Shown: piece by piece, positions 47,886-59,013 of the stretch
How the letters are laid out: every line of letters begins with the position of its first letter
Position numbering within the stretch: the first letter of the stretch is position 1
Source of the DNA: Gnomoniopsis sp. IMI 355080
Lineage: Eukaryota; Ascomycota; Sordariomycetes; Diaporthales; Gnomoniaceae
Assembly (NCBI GenBank): GCA_027946555.1
Contig: JAPEVC010000021.1
Coordinates: 170,114 to 234,113, forward strand
DNA: 64,000 bases
Direction of reading: 5' to 3'
Position numbers and translations under genes: made by a program
Notes under the pieces: model-generated
Told to the model about the DNA's origin: nothing
Seen by the model: the letters and a program-made list of their open reading frames with translations, nothing else
The model's database searches: none

Positions 47886-48788
47886 TCACCATTCATACCT
47901 GACAAACCTAGAGAGCTTCTTCATTCCAGGAATCCAAGAAATGAGCCAGATCAAACATCTATGAAGTACCGACAGCTCCAAAATAAAAGGGTTATCCACT
48001 GCCGAGATCTCTTCCCTAAGTTGTAGCCCGTTGTGGCACGCCTCAAGCTCCTTGGGCTCGTTGATGGCCCAGCGAAACGAGGAGGATGTGTTCCTCACAA
48101 TCGGCTCGAACTTCTGCAGCAAAACTACCGTCGAGTGTATGCAGTCAAAGGCCATCTGATTGCCCTCGGCGACGAAATAATCAGTCAGGTCTCGAATGAG
48201 AGCGTGCCCTCTTGCAGGATCCAGGTACATAGTAAGACCCTCAAAGACAACGAACGTCCTCTGGTATCGGGGAAGTCCGAGTTTTGCCAGCCAGTTCTCC
48301 TCCGACACATCGGCGGCTTTCAGTTCATAGCGCATCGCAGGGCCAGTGGGCTCGGGGATCCTCAGCCGCCGCCGGACGTCGACCACCGCCGGCAGCTCCA
48401 CGTCGACCCAGTGTACCACCTCGGCAGAAAAGTCGTTGGTATTGCGGAATTGGTCTTGAAGGCGGAGAGCGCGCGTGTCTAAGCCGGCGGCCAGATGGAG
48501 TACCGTCACTGTTTCGTGTTGCTGCTGGGCCTGTGCCAAAAATGCGGCAACCCAGCGGTCGAGGTAGCGGGCGCGGAGTGCAAGGACAGCAGCCTTGAAT
48601 GGACGCACACCTAGCTTGGAGAAATCATAGTCGAGACGCTGAAAAATGCGCGTCGCATGGGCATCGCCTAGTATGGGTCGTTTGGAGTTGGCATCTAGGG
48701 CCCTAGCCGCCAGTATTGCCAGCAAAGTCTCCGAGGCGCCGGTCAGATTCGGCCTGAGCTTCCCTGATGAGGGTGGAAGAGAATCCAT
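47886..48788 (-). CDS. LCMT/TcmP-type SAM-dependent O-methyltransferase
   Basis: Class I SAM methyltransferase of the leucine-carboxyl-methyltransferase/TcmP family. Fungal members of this branch often O-methylate small molecules rather than PP2A. The single exon encodes 300 residues from Met 48788 (MDSLPPSSGKLRPN). Evidence: RPILGDAHATRIFQRLDYDF, an N-terminal pattern of the family; the SAM loop VTVLHLAAGLDTRALRL; an acidic strand VHWVDVELPAVVDVRR; and RTFVVFEGLTMYLDPA, the conserved 'EG..mYl' segment. The frame is open 29 codons upstream, but those residues are atypical, so I use the internal Met. No biosynthetic core gene is nearby, so its substrate is unknown. The stop follows FVRYEW. Confidence 0.85.
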   Translation of the reverse strand: MDSLPPSSGKLRPNLTGASETLLAILAARALDANSKRPILGDAHATRIFQRLDYDFSKLGVRPFKAAVLALRARYLDRWVAAFLAQAQQQHETVTVLHLAAGLDTRALRLQDQFRNTNDFSAEVVHWVDVELPAVVDVRRRLRIPEPTGPAMRYELKAADVSEENWLAKLGLPRYQRTFVVFEGLTMYLDPARGHALIRDLTDYFVAEGNQMAFDCIHSTVVLLQKFEPIVRNTSSSFRWAINEPKELEACHNGLQLREEISAVDNPFILELSVLHRCLIWLISWIPGMKKLSRFVRYEW

Positions 48789-49711
48789 CGCGATCAAGTG
48801 GCGGTGAGTATGTGTGTTACATGGAACTGTGACCGCTGAAACACGATTCAAAGGCTGTCGATGTGGCCATTGCACGGCAGGTCACATTCCACTAGGGAAG
48901 CTTCAGCAATTAGGCGCGTGGACGGGCCGAGCAAAGTACATAGGTATGATTACGTCAACAGCCTTTCCGCCCATTCCGGAAGATGCTTGGGTTGACCATA
49001 TAAAACCTTTCACGAGGCCGTTCGTTGATGATCTCAGGGAAAGCTCTGGAGCGGTGATTCTCAATCCCAAAAGCCGAAAAGAAGCGTGGCCTTTGTGGGA
49101 TACATACATACATATATATGTACATGTAAAGCTGTTCGTTGCCAAGTGGGGGCTGTTCAGCTGACAACCGCACATTGAGATTCTGGGCTGAGGTTGGCTT
49201 ATACCTAGACAGCCTCCAATGATGAAGACCTCGAGCATAGAGCCAAGCAGTATGTATTTACCTACCTACTTGGGTACTGTAGCTGATGCCGGAAAGGGGG
49301 CTCGATCTGACTCCCCCACCACACTCGTGGTCCTCTACACCTGGTCCGAAGGGGGACAAAGCATCCATGACTTGACTTGTGGAAGAACACCAAAACTGTT
49401 TGGGGGAGGGAAAGGAATAATGTATATTGCGTTAAGAACAATATGCGAACGACTGTAACCTGATCGAGGGACCATGTCGGCTGCCCAACATGGGCAAATA
49501 CCCGGGACAAGCGCGCAGTGGGTGTCGAGCGTAGGGCGTCGGTCCTCGCCATTGTCCTGCAAATGCCATGTCTTTCCCAATCAAAATCTTAATGAAAAAA
49601 ACCAGACCTGATTGCTCCATGCTCAAAGATCAAATCAAAATCCACCTATGCCACCGGTATTATAAACGCTTGCATCCGGTGTTGATTGTCGCGCGGAGGC
49701 GCGCAAGTGGT
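48789..49711. other. intergenic 0.92 kb
   Basis: Between the methyltransferase start and the SERF-like gene stop, both on minus. Contains an AT-rich TACATACATATATATGTACATG segment near 49102 (broken palindrome). No gene is seen. Confidence 0.5.
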
Positions 49712-50111
49712 CTATTTCTTGGCTTCGGCAGCCTTCTTCTCTTCGGCTGGATAGGTAGACGAAGCGATTAGCATGTGGAGGAATTACAAATGGGAGTTGA
49801 TGTTGGGCATGTACCCTTCCTCTGCTTCTCGCGCATCAGCGCGGCCACAGCTTCTTTGTCGCGCTGCATCTCGCTGCCGCTTTTTGAGTTGGCCTTCTTC
49901 TGTAGGCGAGAAGGGCTGGTCAGCATGGTTCAGCCTTCACGAGAGGCGCATTCACTCGTGCCATGAGGGATAATCTGCGGCGTCTTTGCTGGGCTATTGA
50001 TATGGGGAGGGTGTTGTGGGAGCGAGGGAGGACGAGGGCCGGACTGACCTGGTCGGCCTGCTTCTTGAGGTTCTTTGCTCGGGCAAGTTCGCGCTGGTTT
50101 CCTCGAGCCAT
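49712..50111 (-). CDS. SERF (4F5) family small EDRK-rich protein
   Basis: Very small, highly charged protein of the SERF/4F5 family; animal and nematode members modify amyloid aggregation and bind RNA. Exons: 50111-50049, 49899-49815, 49746-49712; 60 residues. The first 21 residues MARGNQRELARAKNLKKQAD are the family signature. Exon 2 gives KKANSKSGSEMQRDKEAVAA and LMREKQRK, and exon 3 AEEKKAAEAKK-stop. The sequence is nearly all Lys/Arg/Glu/Ala, a long helix or disordered. Phases (0, 1) fit the frame exactly and the donors are GTCAGT and GTACAT. It is easy to miss because no exon exceeds 85 nt. Cytosol or nucleus is likely. Confidence 0.87.
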
Positions 50112-50242
50112 GATTGCGAATGTTTGCGGGAGTCGGGTGGTAAATGTGGTGATGAATGATTGCGAGGGGGTATAACGACAAAGGAGATGTAAAAGGCAGT
50201 GATCAGGTGCCAAAGGGTGGCGGTGGCGGTGGCAGTGGCTGC

Positions 50243-50276
50243 TGATGGTGATGGTGATGGTGATGGTGATGGTGAT
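50243..50276. repeat. (TGATGG)5 hexanucleotide repeat
   Basis: Five perfect units plus TGAT, preceded by GGTGGC repeats at 50218-50233. It lies ~130 bases upstream of the SERF-like ATG, probably in its promoter or leader. Confidence 0.9.
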
Positions 50277-52146
50277 AATATGGCAGAGGTGGAGAGAAAA
50301 GATCTGAGGATGATTTTGGATTGGTCCCGCAGGTCTTGGTCCCGCAGGATCGAGCCCGTCTACAGCGTCTACAGCGCTATGCCATGCACATGTGGAAGGC
50401 ATGCGACCACAATAGCCGGGCCGAAGCTTGGCACATCGCCCAGGTATTATGCAAGTAAGTAACAGCAACGATGCAAGTAATCTGGGAAATTCCTCGATGA
50501 GCCTGCTTTTCCTCCTTCGTTTCTTTGGTGCTGTGGTCTACTGAGCCTCGATCAGTCGTTCGTTAGTCTTGCAGCCGTGCACGCACGCATTGCAGAGGGA
50601 AATGGGAGGTCGCATGGGCCGAGGCCACGACGCGCTTCGAGATGTTGCATCTGCATGCTTGGTCCTGAGCTGGCCTGCCGTACATACTATGGTGCTACCT
50701 CGATGTAGCAAAGTAGGGACTTGCGAGATTGAGCAAGCGCCGGCCATGCTACACGACCTGAATTATGCCGGGCGAGTCTGGTATTGAAACCCGTTCTGAC
50801 AGCCCAGTCTTGCTTTTGTTGTCTGGTCTGATGACTCGTCCGAAGAACAGAGCAGCTACTACTTGGTACGTACGCACGCACTACCTTAGGTAGGTGGTCT
50901 GCGAGTCTGCGAGCACTGCAGTACAGTACCACCAAGTATTACAGTACCGTCTCTACAGTACCTCGTACCTCGAGGGTCAATAGAGAGGCACACCAGCTTT
51001 CTTTTCTATCAAAGGCATATCCTCATTGAGAACCGCAGAGAATGGCAGACTCTGCCATGGCCTACCGGCCTGCCATGCCTGCATGGAAGTATAAGTTGCT
51101 GTGGCATCGACTTGAAACGGCTGCCGGGCGCTGTGGACCAATCGATAGCACGTGCCAGGGCCTCTTGTACTTCTCTCCCGCCGACGCGCCTTCGTGGCCC
51201 CCCGGTCCACGCCCGGGCCCGCTCCGTGATCTGCACTCTTGGATCGTCCACAAACCTATGACAACCGACTACGTACGATCCTGATCCAACTGCCCAAAGC
51301 CTCCTGCATCCCAACGCCGCCTCCTGGGTGTGGATTCGTCGTACCAGCATGTCGGCGGTTGGGCACCATCGCTTCTCGCTGTCGCTATCCTATCTGCCGC
51401 CTCCACTTCACTGCACAACCGCGAAAGCGCGTCGACAATGTCTGCTGGCTTTGCTTGAAACCGCTGCTCAACCCTGTCTGCTGGGATGGCAGCCATGGTC
51501 TCGACCTCGCAATACTATGGTAGGCTCTATCGTCTCTGATCTCCGAACACCCGTTCCTCTCCTCTTCCTGGCTGAACCTTGACAGCGGCTCATCCATTGG
51601 CTACAATGCTCCAACAAGCCTTCTTGTTTCATTCAAAGGAACCACATGCTGGCTGCATTGGATCCAACCCAGCTGGCCCTACCCTTTCATGCAGTGCTCG
51701 TATCCCATATCCGTGTTCCTACATTAGCTCTTTTGGTCACTTTTGGTCACTCGAGAGTCTCTGCTTCTTGCCGGACAAAGGGTCACCACCATCCAGTCCT
51801 TTACCACTTATAGTTTCCATAATTTATTAGACCCTGAGTCTGCCCTTTTCTCCTCCGTCGAGATCCGTTGCCTTCTTCATCCTTCCCTTTCTGCGTTTGT
51901 TCGCTCATCCGCTCACAACCGGCATTGTGCCGACTACAATGCCCGGTGGCCCTATTGTATCTCCATCGCTATTGTGCCAACAACAACAGAAGATCTGCTT
52001 GAAGTAGACTCACAACAATCCAATTCTGCCGCCTGGTGCCTATATTCTTCTCGAAGAGATCATCCATCTGCCCAACAATTTTGCAAGTCTTGGAATCTGC
52101 CAGACGGACTCAAGCATACACAGTCGATACCTCGTACCGCCGCTCT

Positions 52147-52188
52147 TTCTCTCTCTCTCTCTCTCTCTACTACTACTACTACTACTAC
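52147..52188. repeat. compound (CT)n(TAC)7 microsatellite
   Basis: A CT run of ~20 bases directly followed by seven TAC units, ~117 bases before the DUF7598 ATG and likely inside its transcribed leader. Confidence 0.9.
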
Positions 52189-52304
52189 CAGTTGGAACCA
52201 TTGATCAGCAAATTGTATGCATCCCGCGTCTTCCATGTTCTGCTGCTCCTGATAGCTGACCATATCGCAGTTTGCGATTCATAATATCCCCTTCGACCGT
52301 CAAT

Positions 52305-53300
52305 ATGTTCAGCATGCACGAGAGCAGTTCCCTGCTGGGGCCTGCCTGGTACATCCTTCAGGCGCTGCGCGCCTTCAATGTCCTGGCCCTCCTCATGGTC
52401 GCCATGTCGAGCATGATCATGGTCGTAAAGACCAACATGGTCACCACCTTCTTCGTATTCCAGGCTATCTCTCACACCATCACTTGTGGCGTGGCCCTGA
52501 TGCTACTCATCAGTGAGCTTCCTCAGCCCCAAGTCGTCGCCAACTTCTACCGCCGCAACTGGCCAACTTTCTCCACCGTCGACGCCAGCAACTGTGGCCA
52601 CAGTCTGGCTTGGCTAGGCGCTTGGATGTTGGCTCTTGGTATCTGGGTGCTGGGGTCGCTCAACACGGCCGACCTGATCAACGTCCTCTCTTTTCCCCTA
52701 TGGCGCCTAACCTTGGCCTCTGGCCTCCTCGCCATCATTTTCGGTGTCTTCAACCTCATCGTCTCCATTATTTTCCGCAACAGCGCCCACCAGATCACTG
52801 TTCGTATGATCCGTGAACACGGCGCCAACGTCTACAACGTTCGGATGGCTTCGACAAATTACGACCTGGACGCTGCGACATTGGGCAGCTCTGTTCGCTC
52901 CAATTCAATTCGCAAGGAGAAACCCATGCAGTTCCACCATCCCTTCCCAGCCGCTGTGAATCGTCTCTCAAACAATCGATTCTCGAAGCTCTTCATGAAA
53001 AATGACAAAAAGCCCCAAATAAGCGGCCCTATCATCCACGAGACGCACCCGGATGTCGAGGCTCAGTATCCCGTCCAGGAACCGGAAGTGAGAGGATCGT
53101 GGGAGGACCAAACCCGCCGCAGCCCGATTGCTCCCCATGTTCAGGTAAGTTGTAAAAATTGCCTGGCTTGCGACCCTGCCACATGTTGCAGACTGCTAAC
53201 AGATGTTGGCCCGCAGCGTCCACCTACTGCTTTACATCCAGCCTATGGCTGCGGCCGATCTAGTATCTACAGCGAGGCAAGCCATATCAACCGTTTCTAG
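52305..53300 (+). CDS. DUF7598 four-pass membrane protein
   Basis: Integral membrane protein of unknown function, fungal DUF7598 type. Exons: 52305-53144 and 53217-53300; 307 residues. Four hydrophobic segments: ~12-36 (LQALRAFNVLALLMVAMSSM), ~44-68 (QAISHTITCGVALMLLISEL), ~98-120 (LAWLGAWMLALGIWVLGSLN) and ~130-155 (LASGLLAIIFGVFNLIVSII). The family pattern VVKTN followed by an NWPTFS segment and LPLWR-like FPLWRL is visible. The C-terminal half is a hydrophilic, probably cytosolic tail with basic and Pro-rich stretches. The start is the first ATG in frame; sequence upstream in the same frame lacks another ATG. The last exon adds 27 residues ending INRF. No transport motif or catalytic residue is recognisable. 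Confidence 0.82.
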   Translation: MFSMHESSSLLGPAWYILQALRAFNVLALLMVAMSSMIMVVKTNMVTTFFVFQAISHTITCGVALMLLISELPQPQVVANFYRRNWPTFSTVDASNCGHSLAWLGAWMLALGIWVLGSLNTADLINVLSFPLWRLTLASGLLAIIFGVFNLIVSIIFRNSAHQITVRMIREHGANVYNVRMASTNYDLDAATLGSSVRSNSIRKEKPMQFHHPFPAAVNRLSNNRFSKLFMKNDKKPQISGPIIHETHPDVEAQYPVQEPEVRGSWEDQTRRSPIAPHVQVSCKNCLACDPATCCRLLTDVGPQRPPTALHPAYGCGRSSIYSEASHINRF

Positions 53301-54278
53301 ACTTTTATATCGGTGGCGTCAAGAGCTGGACATGAAGATTAACAGAAGGACTTTGCACAGCTCTTCCGTTGGGCGCTCAAGGATGTAAAGATAAGCCAGC
53401 GTTAGGGGCACGGGCGGGATGGACCAAAACAAAGATACCCAAAAGATCAAAGCAAAAAAGGAATGCACGCAGAGACTGAAACAGCAGACAGCACATCACT
53501 GCTTTGGAAGTTTGCGGTTCAGATGACATAATGAGCTAATGATGACACTCAAATCTACCAAGTGAGAACAGATTGCTGAACTTCACGACATGAAACGGTC
53601 CTATCTTGATATTGTGTGTTGTGCTCTCTATGTGTTTATAGCCGTTGGGCAACCCACTCCCCCCCTCTCCATCACAACCCCGGGCAAGACTTTGCATCCT
53701 CTACTCGCCAATCGTCCTAGAAATGCGCAGTATGGGGACTTATCCGTCATGGGCTTTTGGTTACCATTCTTGAAACTCCAGTGGAATAGGCCATGTTGGC
53801 TAATATTGCCGGCGGCAATGCTGGCCTTCAGACTGTTTCCTATGTGTCGTCCTTGGTTTCACCGTCACCAGCGCCGCCGCTATTCCGTCTTGTTGAGGAC
53901 GGCGTGCTTGAGCAGATTCGAGTCGTATCTGGCGCAGGGGTTGGGGACTCATCGAGCTCGATACTGCTACCTTTGTCGCAAATCGGCCTGAGTGAATGGC
54001 TGGCTTACTGTGTGCTGGAAAGACAACGTGACCCGAGGTTTGTGGTCTCCAACTATTTCTCATGAATCACGAACCGGGCTTTGTTCACACCAAGCTTCAA
54101 AGTCAAGGCAGCATTGGAAACGGTTAAACCTAGGTATATATATAAATCCGTAATTGCAATTTTTTCGGCCTTCCAGGCCTCTCCATTGTTCGGAAATCTG
54201 ACATCTGAACAAGCACCATCGCCACAGTTCTCTATCTTTTTCTTTTCCTCAAGAAGACGAAATTTACTAACCGCTAAA
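53301..54278. other. intergenic 0.98 kb
   Basis: Between the DUF7598 and Hce2-like genes, both on plus. The right end contains an ACCTAGGTA followed by a TATA box. No gene is supported. Confidence 0.55.
54135..54147 (+). promoter_or_regulatory. TATA box of the Hce2-like gene
   Basis: TATATATATAAAT, ~132 bases before the ATG at 54279 and directly after AACCTAGG. Consensus and spacing fit a strong, inducible-type fungal promoter. Confidence 0.55.
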
Positions 54279-54930
54279 ATGGTTTTCTTCGTCCCCGTCT
54301 TCATCCTAGGCCTTCTGGTCACTATCAGCCTCGCCGACCTCGACCCCAAGTACCAGAAGCCCCAGAACGTGAGCGCTGTGTCCTACGCTGGCATCGAGCC
54401 CAGTTCGTGCGGTGCTAGTTCCTTCAGCGTCCTCACAGGCCAGGGTGCCATTTCTCCCGATGACTGCATGGCCATCATGGATGGCTGGGTTGTTGAGGGG
54501 GACTTTGTCCTTTTGGCGACCGGCTGGGTCAGCTCTACTGGCGATGCAGACCACTTCTACAGTCAGCATGCATAGTTTACCACCAAAGAAAGTCTTTTGG
54601 ACGATGCAGCTGCTGATATCATTTAGTCTATGAGACCCAAGGCACTTGTCAGTTCGCCTTCGAGCGAATTGACGCCATGCAAAATGATGTCAAGTGAGCG
54701 TTCCTGCGGGTATCATCAAAGATGGCAGTCGAGCATTAGATCATCTATAGTTAACACCACATTCTAGTATCGGCTCCTCCGACCTGATTAAGGTGGTCTA
54801 CAACAGCATCCACATGCAGGGTGGCAGCCAGAACCAGAACACCACCATCCAACCCGTCGAGGGCGTCATGGACTGCAATTCGACGAGTGGTGACGCGCAG
54901 GTGGAGTGGACCATCCGCAAGACCTTTTGA
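54279..54930 (+). CDS. small secreted Hce2/Ecp2-like protein
   Basis: Small secreted cysteine-containing protein with the pattern of the Hce2 (homologue of the Cladosporium effector Ecp2) domain; biological role unproven. Exons: 54279-54561, 54627-54693, 54768-54930; 170 residues. The signal peptide MVFFVPVFILGLLVTISLA is followed by DLDPKYQ. Domain pattern: SPDDCMAIMDGW, then a Trp in a beta-rich stretch, GTCQFAFERID, IGSSDLIKVVYNSI, and VEGVMDCNS near the end. The mature protein has four Cys, likely forming two disulfides. Splice phases (1, 2) agree with the frame. It is intact, with no stops or shifts. Alternative: another small secreted family with a similar Cys layout, since identity to Ecp2 itself cannot be judged here. 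Confidence 0.7.
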
Positions 54931-55922
54931 CTCATACTGGAGGCGATTGATTTATGTAAAACACTCTGAGCTGTTGGCTCACAGGAGTCCAGCAATTTCA
55001 AAGACGGCCACATTTGTGTTATACGTCGTGCTGGAGGTCTTGTGGCAAACAGCTGTCCACCAGGTTAGACGGCATGAACAGCAATGGAGCAGGAACATGC
55101 TTTAGGACAATCAAGACTGTGATCCGCTCTTCTGATGAGGCTTTCATGTGGTTTGTCGTATTTTTGACTGGTCCAAGAAATGTATAATACACTTAGAGAT
55201 GACGCACGGACCAGCTCCCTCCTTACATAAGCTTACTGGCAGGTCGTGGTCGCCGAGCGGCCGTTACCAACTTGACTTCGACTCTTTCCAACGACAAGCA
55301 CATCTTCAACCGCCCCTGACAGCTGGAGGCTTTGCCACCGCAGCACCCGTCTCTCGAGCTCTCGCCCACCTTTTCGAAGCATCCTGTACTCGTAATTCAA
55401 GGCACGACCCTCTCGTTTCGTCTTCGCATCTTTTCCGCGTTGCAACACGGATCTCGAAGCGCCTCAATTTCCCATTTGGCACTGCTCAAGGAGATTCCCG
55501 GCGCGCATGCGACATCTCTGGCGCGCATGACTTTAGGTGTGATAGACGGGACCCTTGAAACCACACAAGTTCTCCCAGGGTTGACAGACAAGTTTGGTGT
55601 CGTGGACTGTGGCTGGAGGATGAGGTGAAAGAGGCTGTTTGCGAATTGCAATTCTGCGTGAATAGGCTGGGTTGGACGAGCTGGGGGACGACCGTACCGT
55701 ACCGTACCCTGGGTCGCGAAACTACGGAAGAACAATAGGTCTTGCGCTTATTCACAGATTCATTGCACGGTGCTCGTGTGGTTCGTGACTGTGGAAATCA
55801 CAACCGGTTTCCGGTCGCCTGCTCTGCACTCTCTCCTACTTCAACTACTACATCCGCTGCAAGTGTGCCCTTGAAACTCACAACCCATATCAATTTCTAT
55901 ACATTGATCTCAACTGCCCATC
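54931..55922. other. intergenic 0.99 kb
   Basis: Between the Hce2-like gene and PCF11. Contains an (ACCGT)3 tract at 55691-55705. A box-A-like string at 55246 is not a tRNA. No gene is called. Confidence 0.5.
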
Positions 55923-58264
55923 ATGTCTGGAGAAGACCAAGAGCAGATGATGATCGATGATTGGCGGGCTGCCGTGGAGGATCTCAAGGACAACGTTCGC
56001 CATGAAATAATAACCTTGACCAACCTCGCCAGAGAGCTGACGAGCATTGCCTATCCCATTGCGGAAATTCTGGAACAGCACATCAAAAAGGTAGGTCCTC
56101 ATCATGCAGATGACTGCGTTTCTCTCCTCTAGAACTTAGTCTTCAGGGCGCAAATTGCAAATCTCACAACGCTTGCACCAAACGTAAAGGGACTGGGACT
56201 ATTCACTGATTTCTACCAAGGCTCCCCCTCAAAGAAAACTGCCAGCCATCTACCTGCTCGACTCGATCGTCAAGAACGTCGGCACACCCTATACCCTGTT
56301 CTTTGGCAAGAATCTGTATCAGACCTTCATGGATGTGTACGCATCGGTTGATCAACGAACTCGTCACAAGCTAGAGGAGATGTTGCAGACCTGGAAGGAG
56401 CCCGTCCCTGGATCCATCGACTCGAACCCCGTTTTCCCCTCAGACGTCATAAGACCCATCGAAAATGCTTTGCTTAAAGCTAGGACCTCAGCCCTTCAGG
56501 CGCATCAGGAACAGGTGCGGCGCCAGATGGGCAGCAGAGGCGGGAAAGCGCCTGTGCCAGGCTACCGTGCTACACCTACTCCTCCCAATGCTCGTCAACC
56601 TTTCACCCAACCTCCTTATACAGGCGCCAACGGTGTTCGTTCTGCATCAGCCTTCACACAGCAGCCATACCAACAGCCTCAGGTAAGGTTTCCAAGCTTC
56701 TTGTATAGTTGAACACATCACTGAATGCTTCTCAAGGGCACCCCGTACGCCTTACCTACACCTCAGCCGCCTCAATCCGCGCCTGTAGCTGCGCCTTTTG
56801 CACCGCCTCAAAATCTTTACGGTGCTCTGGACGGCCAGCATGGGATAAGCATAGACTCGCTGAATAGTAATATTGAGCAACTCATCGTTTCCGTGGGAAC
56901 TGCATTGGGGAAGTCGCCACATAGTCCTGACATACAAACAGAGCTTAGAGCGCTTATGGCTCTGCAAGGTTTGCTGAGGGACAAGCACAGGAGCTTGCCA
57001 CAAGAGCAGTTGGTGGCTGTCAGGAATCAAGTAGATCATCTTGCCGTAAAATACGGGGCATCAATTACTGCCCGCCAAAGCGTCACCGCTACACCACCCG
57101 TAGCTGCTGCACCGTTCCATGCTCCTATGCATCACCAGCAGCCGCCTCCTCTTCCAGTTGCCTCACTTGCTCCGGCGCCGCCAGCTACAACGCCTGTGTC
57201 TCTTGACGCGCTGCTCGGCAAAGGTGCTCTGGCTGCTTTGTTGAGCCGAAGCTCTACTGCTCCTCCACCCCAACAAGCGTCAACACCTCAAATAGTGTCG
57301 GCGCCACCCATAAACGCACTAAGATCGCCTACTCCCAACAGGACTGAGCCGGCAAATCCAGCGACCCCCGACCCCATGGCGCTCCTGAGTGCGTTGCGTG
57401 GCTCTGGTCTGCTTCCGCCCCCTACACCCCAGCAGGGGCCGAATACTGTAAGACAACCGCTTGCAACACCTCGGCCACCTGTCGCAGCCGCTCCCACGCC
57501 CGCCCCGCTCGATCTTGCCAGCATCCTCGCCAAGGCCCAGAGCATCGCAGCCACAGTAAAGGCAGTCCCAGCCATTTCGAGCGGCGAATTTCAACTCACC
57601 GCCACGTCCCTCAAGCAATGCCGTCGGCACCTCTTCAAGTCGATGTACAATACCCTTGGGCCCCCCTGCACCCAGTGCGGCAGGCGGTTCCCGACTGACG
57701 ACGAGGGAAAAAGGCAAAAAACAGCACATATGGATTGGCACTTCCGGGTGCACCAGCGGATGATCGAAGCGGAGAAGCGCGGACAGCACCGAAGTTGGTA
57801 CGTAGATCAAGCGGACTGGATCCGCAATGTCGAAACCATTGACCTCGACCAAACGGAGAACCAGGAGGGACCTTCCAGCACCAACGCCACGGTATCGTCC
57901 AAGCCCCAGGTACAGTACATTCGCGTGCCGGACCGGGACGACAACACCAACACGGTCTGTCCGATTTGTCAGGAGAAATTCGAGACCAAGTGGCTGGATG
58001 AGGCGCAAGAATGGGTGTGGATGGACGTTACGAAGGTCGGCGGTCGTGCGTATCACGCAAGCTGTTACGCGGAGGTGACGAAGGAAAGTGTTGGAGCCGT
58101 ACCGCTGTATGGTGGTAGTATGAGAGCGACGCCTGATCGTATTTTGGGCAAGAGAAAGGCCGAGGTATGCATGTTCAAGAAGCAAAAGGAGAGCAACATG
58201 TGCTAACACGGGATAGGATGAGATGCTCAGTTTGCGCGGCGGTCGAGCCAAGACAGACTCATGA
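55923..58264 (+). CDS. PCF11: mRNA 3'-end processing factor PCF11
   Basis: Subunit of cleavage factor IA that binds the RNA polymerase II C-terminal domain and couples 3' cleavage to termination. Exons: 55923-56090, 56221-56682, 56737-58164, 58217-58264; 701 residues. The N-terminal CID domain (~1-140) includes HEIITLTNLAREL, IAEILEQHIKK then APPQRKLPAIYLLDSIVKN and VGTPYTLFFGKNLYQTF. A Pro/Gln-rich middle follows. The C-terminal half has two zinc-finger-like modules flanking the Clp1-binding region: C521-x2-C524 (CTQCGRRF) with HMDWHFRVH, and C618-x2-C621 (CPICQEKF) with YHASCY. The last exon encodes DEMLSLRGGRAKTDS after a 52-nt intron. Nuclear. It is convergent with the aldo-keto reductase gene. 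Confidence 0.93.
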
Positions 58265-59013
58265 CAACACCAAACGGAGGCGGATGAATCCTAGTCGTGG
58301 TCTGGACGAATCGTCTCGTGGTGGTGGTGTGGGTGACTCAATGGCGCTTGAAGTAAGGTGCCCGAGAAGTTACGAAGTTGTGGCTGCTTGTTATAGAGGA
58401 AGGCAGAGCTCAGGCCGTAGGCTGGTTTCCTGCGCTCACAACACCGAAAGAGGGCATAACAGCTGCTTAGACAAGTCCCATTTCTGTGTCGTTTAACATA
58501 TCCCAGGCGTCACGCGACGTGGTACTAACTTTGAGAGGGAATCAACGTGACGTGCCTTGCATCAGCGCACGCAAATACGTATACCATCAGACCTCGCCAA
58601 GAAAGCTTGACAATTATGTGGATTTGAATCGTGATTTACGTTTGGAAGCCTGACTATGGCTGATGTCGTTCCATCCTTTCCCTTTTCGACCCTACTTTCC
58701 GCAGTCGTGGACTTCTCTCTGGCTCATGCCTGCCAAGCCAAACGACTACAGTGTCCGACTCCTGTGCGAGACCCCACGAAGCTTGGCCTTATATCCGAGG
58801 ATCCGGCTGCTGGCTTCCGATTCTTTCGAAGCATCTGACTTATTTCTTTGCAAACAAGCCTACCCTCCTTGACGCAGGTGGGAGAAAACATCACACTACC
58901 GGGGCTCATCAATATCCCTCTCGAAAAGCTCTTGCGTCTTTTAGGCTGACCCAATCTACAATCCGGATTAGGTTTTTTACAATTGTATGGTGCGTCTCGG
59001 GCGTTGGATTGTG
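58265..59013. other. convergent intergenic 0.75 kb
   Basis: 3' flanks of PCF11 (+) and the aldo-keto reductase gene (-). No gene is seen. Confidence 0.6.

Larger units (their letters stand above)
50112..52304. other. divergent intergenic 2.2 kb with microsatellites
   Basis: Between the SERF-like gene (-) and the DUF7598 gene (+). Holds a TGATGG repeat, three TACAGTACC-like copies near 50920-50962 with a TTAGGTAGG at 50885, and a CT/TAC compound microsatellite. Open frames are short and unrecognised. Confidence 0.5.

Noticed and set aside
49095..49130. AT-rich partial palindrome (TACATACATATATATGTACATG-like) as a possible origin or transposon end
   Set aside because: Imperfect, isolated, with no flanking target-site duplication or partner repeat.
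55240..55320. tRNA box-A-like string (GTCGCCGAGCGGCC)
   Set aside because: No matching box B (GGTTCGANTCC) at the right distance and no cloverleaf can be drawn.
57319..58251. 310-codon minus-strand frame over PCF11
   Set aside because: Antisense shadow of exon 3 of PCF11, no domain.
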